From Lentisphaerota bacterium (GTDB lineage Bacteria; Verrucomicrobiota; Lentisphaeria; Oligosphaerales; JABHEG01): a stretch of DNA of 40,953 nucleotides. The DNA lies in assembly GCA_018676675.1 (NCBI GenBank), contig JABHEG010000355.1, positions 1 to 40,953 on the forward strand, given 5' to 3'. This document shows, in pieces, positions 34,642 to 40,953 of the stretch; position 1 is the first letter of the stretch; the number at the start of each line of letters is the position of its first letter. The notes under the pieces were generated by a model. The model saw only the letters and a list, made by a program, of their open reading frames with translations. It was not told the DNA's origin and ran no database searches. The position numbers and the translations under genes were made by a program.

Positions 34642-37600
34642 ACGCCAATCACCGGACACTCGTTACCGCCAGCCTGTGTATCTTGGCGCTCGCTTGTCAC
34701 TCACACGCGGGGAAGCTGACAGACCTTGTCCAGGCTAAACGCCTGAAGAACGGCCTGATCCTTCTAGTGAACGCGGACGTTCGGACTTACGACGAGGCGG
34801 CGGCGACCGGCTGCACGGTGCGCGGCCTGGAATCCGCCTCAGCCGAAGTCACTGCCATCAGGAAGCGATTCCTGGCCACCGGGAGCTATGGCAAGCTTTC
34901 GGTTGCCGGCTTCGATGGGGAAACACTCCCTTGCATCAATGGCCTGGTGAACGTCGTCCTTGTAGAAAACACTCAACTCCAGAAACGGGAAGTGATGCGC
35001 GTGCTCACCCCCGGGGGCACCGCACTGATCAAGGAAGGAGGCGCCTGGGAAACACACGTCAAGCCCTGGCCCAAGGAGATGGGCGAATGGAACCAGTACC
35101 TCTGCAATGCCGACAACAACGGCGTCGCCAAGGACAGTGCCGGACCGCCGGAGCGAATGCAGTGGACGGCCGGAAGCAGGTACGGGCGCTTCAAGAATCT
35201 GATGCCGTCGGTGACCTCCATGGTGACCGCCAACGGCAGGATCTACGCTGTCGAAGACATTGCCACTCCCGAATCTGCGAAGACCCCGAAGAACTATGTA
35301 CTCCTTGCCCGCGACGCATTCAACGGGTGTGAGTTGTGGCGACATCCCCTGAAGGACTGGGACAAGGAGAAACTGGGGCCGGTGAAGATCATACCCGTGC
35401 AACTGCAGAGGTTGCTGGTGGCAGTCAAGGATAGGGTCTACTGCACCGATGGTTTCGACGGTCCAGTCCAGGTTTTCGATGGTGCCACCGGCGACGTACT
35501 CACGACCTTTGCGGACACCACAAACTCCCGCGAGATCGCCTATTCCGAGGGCGTCCTCTACGGGATCAAAGGCGCTCCCTATGCGTTCAGAGCGAGAGGG
35601 AGGGAGGCGGAACAGCTGAGGATCAGCGATGTGACCCTGTATGCTCGCGACGCGACAAGCGGCGCGGCGCTTTGGCAGAACGTCATCAAAGGCAGTGGCA
35701 AAGGGGGCAAGGAAGGGTACATCGGGGGGACACTCTCCGTGAGGGGCGACCAGCTATGCTACATCACCCGAACACAGATTCACTGCCGCAACAGCAGGAC
35801 TGGCAGCGAGATCTGGCATCATGAATATCCCTTCTGGAAAAACACAAAGGCAGGCTTTCTGACCTTCCACACCTCCCCTCCAACCATCGTGATGGCTGAC
35901 GATCAGCTCTTCGTCTCCGAGCTGGATCAGATCAGAGCTTACAGCATGTCGTCAGGCGACTTTCTCTGGGAGTCAAGGAACCGGATCGGTTACTGCAAGA
36001 CTGGGGACCTGTTTGTTGCAGACGGCCTGGTGTGGAACGGGCAACTGAAAGGGCTTGATCCGGGCACCGGGGAGGTACGCCGTGAGATCAAGCAGACGCG
36101 GACAGGCCCGATGTGTCATCCGCGCTGCTACCGAAACCGCATTACCCACAAGTACTACATCAATTCCCTGACCGGGGGAACGGACCTGCTCAGTCTGGAC
36201 GGCAAAGCAGAATACCCCAGCCCCTGGATGCGGGCGACGTGCGGTTTGGCGATGACACCAAGCTACGGACGGCTCTACTCCTCCCCCTATGTCTGTGCCT
36301 GCGAGATCGGCACAATGCTGCTTGGATTCAACTGCACCTACACCGAAGTGCGCGACAAGAACAATGGCAAAGTCATGACGGTTGCCCCGAATCCCCGCCT
36401 CATCAAGGGCCCAGCTTTCGGCAAGCCTGACACCCGACACCTGCCCCCTGCCCCCTCCACGGACTGGCCAACATACCGGCATGACAACGCCCGAAGCGGG
36501 GTCACCAAAGCGAACCTGCCGGACCAGCAGAAGGTCGCCTGGAAGACGTCCCTGCCCGGGATTCCCACCGCACCGGTCGTAGCGGCAGGCATGCTGTTTG
36601 TCGCTGTGAAGAACATCCATACACTCTTCGCTCTGGACAGCAAGACGGGAGAGGTCATCTGGACATTCACGGCCGATGGCCCCATCGATTCACCACCGAC
36701 CTACTACCGCGGTCTGGTGCTCATGGGCTCCCGGGACGGCTGGGTCTACTGCCTGGACGCTCGGAACGGCGAACTGGCATGGCGGTTCTCAGACATGCCC
36801 GACATCCGGTATATGTGCGCATTCGAGCAGCTGGAATCGGCCTGGCCGGTGAACGGCAGCGTCATGATCAAGGATGACCTTGTCTACTTCGCCGCCGGCC
36901 GCAGTTCGTTTCTGGACGGCGGGATCGTCGTCTACGCCCTGAATCCTCAGACCGGGGAGGTCAGACATCGACGCAGCATGTCCGGCCCCTACGACAAGAA
37001 CAACTTCCCCATCAATCAACGCGGCAGTCAATTCCGCAGCCAGGGATTCAGATCCGGGATTTTCTCCAGCCGCGGGAACGGTCTGTTCATCCGCCATCAG
37101 GCCTTCAAGAAGGACTTGAGTCCGGTCAGCCCCCGTGAGGTCAAAACCCCGCACCTAATGGCTTCGGCAGGATTCCTCACCGATAATCCACAGCACCGGA
37201 CCTACTGGACCGTGGACACGGACCTGTCCTACGGCACGGGGGGCGGTTACGAAACGGACGGGCCTCTCGGAGACATCATGGTCGTGGACGGCAATACCTT
37301 CTACGAGGTGCGTGGTTACGCCCCCGGGCGGCATTCGAACTACGGCCTCAAACCCAGGTTGGACATGTATCGGGTCATCTCCGGTCGCAGAGTCCCGAAG
37401 GGCATGCGCGGCCGCAAGATCCCGAATGTCGGCGGCCCTACAGTCCCCAGAATGCGCAAATGGGACGGCTGGGCCAGGAACTGGACGGCCCAGATCCCGA
37501 TTGCAGGGCACGCCATGCTCAAAGCGAACGACAGGCTGTTGGTGGCTGGCGTGCCCGTGCGTGAAGGCTACACGGACAAGGACATCCAGGCGTCGTACCA

Positions 37601-38522
37601 GGGCAGAAAGGGTGGTCTGCTCTGGACAATGTCCACCAAGGACGGCAGGGCAATTGGCGAGCTCGAGCTCCCCGCTGCTCCCGTATGGGACGGACTGGCT
37701 GCCGTTGGGGAACGTGTTTATGTGTCACTCAAAGACGGTACCGTTCTCGGCCTTACTGAATCGGGTACCAGGAAGGCTCCACCCAAGAGCCGTTTCATCG
37801 AGGGTCCCACTCCAATCGAGGACGCGTCGAAACCTGAACTCCTCGCCCCGGTCAAAGGGACCATATCGCTGTACAAGAACGACTTTGAGAAGAGCGAAGT
37901 CGGCTCCAAACCAGGGCGGGTGAATGGCGAGGAAAAGGGCGCCAAGATCGTGATCACGGACACCGCCTCCGCATCGGGCAAGCAATCTCTCGCTTTCCAT
38001 GATGCCCCGGGCATCGACCATGCCTGGAAGCCCATCTGGGAAACACGGCTGGCAGGTGACAAGCTGCTCGGTGGGAGAGTCACCATCTCCTTCGGCGTGA
38101 TGGTGAGCAAAGAGACGCCCGGACATTTCTCCCTTATCCTCCGCCACTACGGCTCCTACGAAAAGCCCCCCAATGTGAGGGGGATTATCCACATGGATGT
38201 TCTCCCCGACAACGCAATCAAGGTCGGAGGAAAAACGCTCAAGGCCACGAATGGCGTTTGGCATCACGTGGTGTTGTCATTCACCCAGGGCATCCCCGGC
38301 AAGCGGAGGGCTACAGGGACGATCACCGCTGCTGATGGCGGCAAGCAATCGTTTGGGGTGGCGTGTGACACCCAGGAGTTCGTGGGGCTGAACTGGATCG
38401 GGCTTTCCGCAATGGGTAACGATCACGGTCTGATTCACGTTGATAATCTGACCGTTGAGTTGGCTCACGAGCCCGTTAAGCCGAGGGTGGACCGCCGTGG
38501 CAGACCTCGCCCGGGTAGGTAG
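34638..38522 (+). CDS. Exported PQQ-like beta-propeller protein with methyltransferase-like head and LamG-like tail
   Basis: 1294 residues from ATG 34638 (ATGA overlap with the pseudopilin). Signal peptide about 1-25 (TLVTASLCILALACHSHAG). Residues about 27-125 resemble the core of a class I SAM methyltransferase (TVRGLESASAEVTAIRKRF, LVNVVLVEN, EVMRVLTPGGTALIKEGG), but the glycine-rich SAM loop is replaced by NADVRTYDEAAATG. Residues about 130-600 and 610-1070 contain PQQ/BamB-like blades, for example LLARDAFNGCELWRHPLKDW and TDWPTYRHDNARSGVT, LFALDSKTGEVIWTF and YCLDARNGELAWRF. Residues about 1078-1285 hold a two-part LamG-like module shared with the protein at 26962. The family is known in PVC bacteria but without assigned function. 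A sensory or glycan-binding role on the outer side is possible; methylation is unlikely given the loop and the export. Confidence 0.85.
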   Translation: MNANHRTLVTASLCILALACHSHAGKLTDLVQAKRLKNGLILLVNADVRTYDEAAATGCTVRGLESASAEVTAIRKRFLATGSYGKLSVAGFDGETLPCINGLVNVVLVENTQLQKREVMRVLTPGGTALIKEGGAWETHVKPWPKEMGEWNQYLCNADNNGVAKDSAGPPERMQWTAGSRYGRFKNLMPSVTSMVTANGRIYAVEDIATPESAKTPKNYVLLARDAFNGCELWRHPLKDWDKEKLGPVKIIPVQLQRLLVAVKDRVYCTDGFDGPVQVFDGATGDVLTTFADTTNSREIAYSEGVLYGIKGAPYAFRARGREAEQLRISDVTLYARDATSGAALWQNVIKGSGKGGKEGYIGGTLSVRGDQLCYITRTQIHCRNSRTGSEIWHHEYPFWKNTKAGFLTFHTSPPTIVMADDQLFVSELDQIRAYSMSSGDFLWESRNRIGYCKTGDLFVADGLVWNGQLKGLDPGTGEVRREIKQTRTGPMCHPRCYRNRITHKYYINSLTGGTDLLSLDGKAEYPSPWMRATCGLAMTPSYGRLYSSPYVCACEIGTMLLGFNCTYTEVRDKNNGKVMTVAPNPRLIKGPAFGKPDTRHLPPAPSTDWPTYRHDNARSGVTKANLPDQQKVAWKTSLPGIPTAPVVAAGMLFVAVKNIHTLFALDSKTGEVIWTFTADGPIDSPPTYYRGLVLMGSRDGWVYCLDARNGELAWRFSDMPDIRYMCAFEQLESAWPVNGSVMIKDDLVYFAAGRSSFLDGGIVVYALNPQTGEVRHRRSMSGPYDKNNFPINQRGSQFRSQGFRSGIFSSRGNGLFIRHQAFKKDLSPVSPREVKTPHLMASAGFLTDNPQHRTYWTVDTDLSYGTGGGYETDGPLGDIMVVDGNTFYEVRGYAPGRHSNYGLKPRLDMYRVISGRRVPKGMRGRKIPNVGGPTVPRMRKWDGWARNWTAQIPIAGHAMLKANDRLLVAGVPVREGYTDKDIQASYQGRKGGLLWTMSTKDGRAIGELELPAAPVWDGLAAVGERVYVSLKDGTVLGLTESGTRKAPPKSRFIEGPTPIEDASKPELLAPVKGTISLYKNDFEKSEVGSKPGRVNGEEKGAKIVITDTASASGKQSLAFHDAPGIDHAWKPIWETRLAGDKLLGGRVTISFGVMVSKETPGHFSLILRHYGSYEKPPNVRGIIHMDVLPDNAIKVGGKTLKATNGVWHHVVLSFTQGIPGKRRATGTITAADGGKQSFGVACDTQEFVGLNWIGLSAMGNDHGLIHVDNLTVELAHEPVKPRVDRRGRPRPGR

Positions 38523-38576
38523 TCCGCACGGCTGGTGGTGAATGCCGCTCCCCCCGAGGGTGAAATGACCACAACG

Positions 38577-40463
38577 CTATGGTGCTGCCATTCCGGCCGC
38601 ATGCTCTGCGGCCATCCGGTCCAGAGTCGGGAAATACCAATCGACAAAGAGCTTGTCGCGCTCAACCCGAAGTCCTGGGTACGCCCACCGCGCTCGCCCA
38701 TGCAGTCGGAGCATTGCCGCGAGTTTCTCCTGGGGCGACACTCCCTCCATTTTGTCTCCCTTCAGCGTCGCGATCGAGTTGCTGATGTTGTAGGTGCCGA
38801 TCACATATCGGAGATAGGGGCCGTCGACACTCTTGATCGTCTGCCCCTCGCCGCGGAGCAGGAAATCTGAGTACGCGTCGATGAACGGACAGTATGGGGA
38901 CGGTTGCCCAGCCGGCGGATTGAGCGTGCTGTGCGTGTAGATGGCCTTGTCCCCAACCAACTCGCGGATGCGACGGATGAAGACGTACGACTTCGACCAG
39001 TCATCCCCGCGATAGAGCCCGTCGAAGTAGAAGCTGTCGAACCCGTATTCGGCACGCAAGCCGCGTAGCAGTTCGAACGCTTTGTCAGCGTCCCGGACGC
39101 GGTACGCGCCGGGGTTGAAGTACGCCAGCACCTGCATACCGGCCTCATGGGCGGTCGCGATCACACGCCGGAACTCAATTTCGTCCTTGATGACGTAAGG
39201 ACCACTGCTCTGCCCGGGCGTGTAGATGTTCTGGTGCAAAATGAGGACGTTGCCATGGCGCGACCACGCGCGGATGTCGTCACTGGCAGGATAGTGGTTC
39301 GAGTGAATGAGCCGCGTCTTGAATGACTGCTCCCAGGGGAAAGACTTCGGCGGGAAGACGGCCAGCGCGACCCGCTTCCCTGGTTGCGCCGCGAGCGTTG
39401 CGGTCCAACCGGGTTGACTCGTGTCGCCCGGAACGGCGGTCAGCACCGACGGTCCGGCTGAGAATGCCAGACGTTGCTCGGGGTAGAGACAGAACCCACC
39501 CCGTTCGTCGATGGCCATGACGTTGTCCCCCACGATCCGCTGATGCTTGGGGACGATGTGCGAGATCGCCGTGATCGATACGGCGCGATTCGGCCCCAAG
39601 GCGACCAAGCCATCGCCGCTGATCGAGAGCGCCACATCCGTGCTGCTCAAGACGCAAAGATCCTCGTCCTGCCTCACGATTGCCAATGCACCAAGAGCTG
39701 GACTGAAGCGGAATGTCACAACTCTGCGCAGATCCGGAATCCGCTGATGGCAAACGAGTGTCGCACCGGCGGAATCCAGCTCGTACCGTGCGCCCGTGGT
39801 CTCGACCACCAGCCCAGCCGCCTCCTGATCGACGCGGTTCACAGCCATGCCCATCCGACTCGGGCGCCCGGGCCAGATCACGGCGTCGGGTAGCCTCAGG
39901 GCCGGAAGCGCGGGACGGGCCACCTCCTCGACACTCACGTCGTCCACGTGCACCGTGTCCACACCGTTCTTCAGAATGAGGCGTGTGAGGAGAAACGCTG
40001 CCTCGGTCCGCTTCACCAGAAATGTACCCTCGCACGAAACCCAGGCCCCGGCGCCCTGCCCTGGCGTCATGACGATCGGGTAGGTCTTGAGGGTCCAGCT
40101 GCTGCCTTTCCGCAGCACCTTCCGGTCAGCGCCGGCAATGGCGCCGCCGATGCGCAGGTATCCGCCGCCTGCCATGCGTTTGACCTTGGCACGAATACGG
40201 TACAGCGTGCGCGGCTTGATCGGCACGTTCGGACCCGCAACCGCGAAGTAGTATTCGGCCTTGGCACAGTCCAGTTTGAGCACATGTCTGCCACTGGGTG
40301 CGTCGGCCAGTTCAACGATCTCTTTGGCGGTGGTCGTGCGCCACCCTCCCGTGTCCCCCTCGAAGTCACCACCGGGCATGAGATTCGCACCCAACGCCGG
40401 CGCACAGGACAACAGGGCGATTCGGATACTGATCGTGGCGAAGATCCCTGCCAAGTTTCGCAT
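38577..40463 (-). CDS. Secreted putative TIM-barrel glycosidase with CBM4/9-like head
   Basis: 628 residues. ATG 40463 has a strong ribosome site (GGGAGG, 5 nt). Signal peptide 1-26 (IFATISIRIALLSCAPALGA). Residues about 27-185 are a CBM4/9-like sandwich (NLMPGGDFEGDTGGWRT, TVHVDDVSVEEV). A beta-rich middle follows. From about residue 390 a barrel-like domain shows GNVLILHQNIYTPGQ, VIATAHEAGMQVLAYFNPGAY, GFDSFYFDGLYRGDDWSKS and GDKAIYTHSTLNPPAGQPSP. The Asp pair in DSFYFDGLYRGDD is a candidate active site by analogy with GH families whose catalytic Asp follows a YFDG-like strand. No family recognised. It is convergent with the PQQ protein gene (54 bp apart). Confidence 0.7.
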   Translation of the reverse strand: MRNLAGIFATISIRIALLSCAPALGANLMPGGDFEGDTGGWRTTTAKEIVELADAPSGRHVLKLDCAKAEYYFAVAGPNVPIKPRTLYRIRAKVKRMAGGGYLRIGGAIAGADRKVLRKGSSWTLKTYPIVMTPGQGAGAWVSCEGTFLVKRTEAAFLLTRLILKNGVDTVHVDDVSVEEVARPALPALRLPDAVIWPGRPSRMGMAVNRVDQEAAGLVVETTGARYELDSAGATLVCHQRIPDLRRVVTFRFSPALGALAIVRQDEDLCVLSSTDVALSISGDGLVALGPNRAVSITAISHIVPKHQRIVGDNVMAIDERGGFCLYPEQRLAFSAGPSVLTAVPGDTSQPGWTATLAAQPGKRVALAVFPPKSFPWEQSFKTRLIHSNHYPASDDIRAWSRHGNVLILHQNIYTPGQSSGPYVIKDEIEFRRVIATAHEAGMQVLAYFNPGAYRVRDADKAFELLRGLRAEYGFDSFYFDGLYRGDDWSKSYVFIRRIRELVGDKAIYTHSTLNPPAGQPSPYCPFIDAYSDFLLRGEGQTIKSVDGPYLRYVIGTYNISNSIATLKGDKMEGVSPQEKLAAMLRLHGRARWAYPGLRVERDKLFVDWYFPTLDRMAAEHAAGMAAP

Positions 40464-40600
40464 GTTGCGCCTCCCACTCTCCGGTCAAGAACTGCTCTGC
40501 CTCGTCGACGTCGAACGTGAGTCGCCGTTCCCACTCCTGCCCCATAGGAAGGTACCGCCCATCGAATGGCTGTCGAGTGTCGTCCAGGAAGCCTCGATGT

Positions 40601-40666
40601 GGTGACAACGTACACAACACGTGGTCGTTGTGCCCATTTCTCCTGCCGAAATGTAACGGTAGATTA
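40601..40666. promoter_or_regulatory. Shared promoter/operator element, copy 2
   Basis: Matches the element at 26845 (38 of 43 positions) and has the same 17-bp spacing to a TAGA-x-TA box (40660-40666). Its core CACAACACGTGGTCGTTGTG is a perfect 6-bp-arm inverted repeat. As a promoter it would read rightwards, out of the window; as an operator it may also serve the leftward gene starting at 40463, 138 bp away. Confidence 0.5.
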
Positions 40667-40953
40667 GTTGACCAACGTGCTGAAAGAGGTGTCAGTGTTC
40701 AGCTGTGAGCGCTCGATTCTGGCAATCGCCCCCGGAGCCGAGAACCGAAGCCAGCCAGCAGGAACGGGTTACCCAGATCCGCGCATGCAGCGCAACGGCA
40801 TGCCGGTTCATCAGGAAGTGGCAGGTTCAGAATGAAAAAATGAAGCCCTGAAAAGGGCTGATTGATGTTCGTTGTTGCTACGGACGTGCGGATACCGCGT
40901 CGGTCGCTGCAATCAAGGAGGAAAGCCGGCATAACTCCGCCCGCGAAGGCGGG
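40667..40953. other. Right-edge intergenic stretch
   Basis: No gene is supported in these 287 bp. A short + frame from GTG 40694 (46 codons, after AGAGGTGTCA) lacks family features. A leftward terminator hairpin (40844-40859), AAGGAGGAAAG near 40915 without a convincing start codon, and a small hairpin at 40937-40952 (CCGCC-CGCGAA-GGCGG) are the only signals. Confidence 0.4.
40832..40859 (-). terminator. Intrinsic terminator for a leftward gene beyond the window
   Basis: Read on the minus strand: AGCCCT-TTTC-AGGGCT forms a 6-bp stem with a 4-nt loop and is followed by TCATTTTTTCATT. This is a good Rho-independent shape. It implies a minus-strand transcript entering from the right. Confidence 0.55.

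Noticed and set aside
40699..40932. Minus-strand frame of 77 codons at the right edge
   Set aside because: An intrinsic terminator hairpin with T-run lies inside it on the same strand, and the product has no family features.
1..40953. tRNA, rRNA or CRISPR array
   Set aside because: No cloverleaf-like T-arm signature, rRNA segment or regularly spaced identical repeats were found by eye; a dedicated tRNA or CRISPR search was not possible.

Overview
The window looks like chromosomal DNA of a polysaccharide-degrading bacterium of the PVC group (Kiritimatiellota, Lentisphaerota, Planctomycetota or Verrucomicrobiota). This rests on several traits together: high GC, many secreted sulfatases and unusual glycosidases but no SusC/SusD pair, an RFTLIELLVVIAIIAIL-type pseudopilin, LacI/AraC and GntR/LacI hybrid regulators, DUF4838, and exported PQQ-propeller proteins with a vestigial methyltransferase-like head. 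The phylum is an inference; no rRNA, tRNA or other marker is present except hisF.

Layout. 1-7542: the 3' part of a GH29-like alpha-L-fucosidase gene (+), then a convergent heparinase II/III-like lyase gene (-), about 1.1 kb without a recognisable gene, and a second heparinase II/III-like gene (+). 7820-23262: a run of co-directional genes. It starts with a XylR-type regulator, followed by a GH10 xylanase-like enzyme, two sulfatases, a GH95 fucosidase/galactosidase, a third sulfatase, a cytoplasmic GH94 disaccharide phosphorylase and a DUF4838 protein whose C-terminal module looks cut short. 23263-23770: a scar with a frameshifted, internally deleted REP-associated transposase (RAYT) and a dispersed repeat that also occurs near 7.6 kb. 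23816-31201: a divergent pair of large secreted proteins of unknown function, then a GH29 fucosidase without a signal peptide. 31304-32065: a lone hisF (-). 32620-38522: a GntR/LacI-type regulator, a pseudopilin and a 1294-residue PQQ-propeller protein, the last two overlapping by ATGA. 38577-40463: an unrecognised secreted putative TIM-barrel glycosidase (-). The right edge holds a promoter-like repeat and a leftward terminator.

How the parts may work together (inference). Lyases, three sulfatases, GH95, GH10 and DUF4838, most with signal peptides, would desulfate and trim an acidic, sulfated, fucose-containing glycan outside the cytoplasm. GH94 and the second GH29 have no visible signal peptide and would finish imported oligosaccharides inside. 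The regulators probably act locally: different palindromes lie at the GH10 promoter, the GntR/LacI gene, the first lyase gene, and a 43-bp element shared by two distant loci.

The items most worth a second look are the shared promoter/operator element (26845 and 40601), the rearranged two-part module shared by the unknown protein at 26962 and the PQQ protein, the degenerate methyltransferase-like head of the PQQ protein, the truncated DUF4838 gene beside the RAYT scar, and two short regions whose divergence pattern suggests a lost minus-strand coding sequence.
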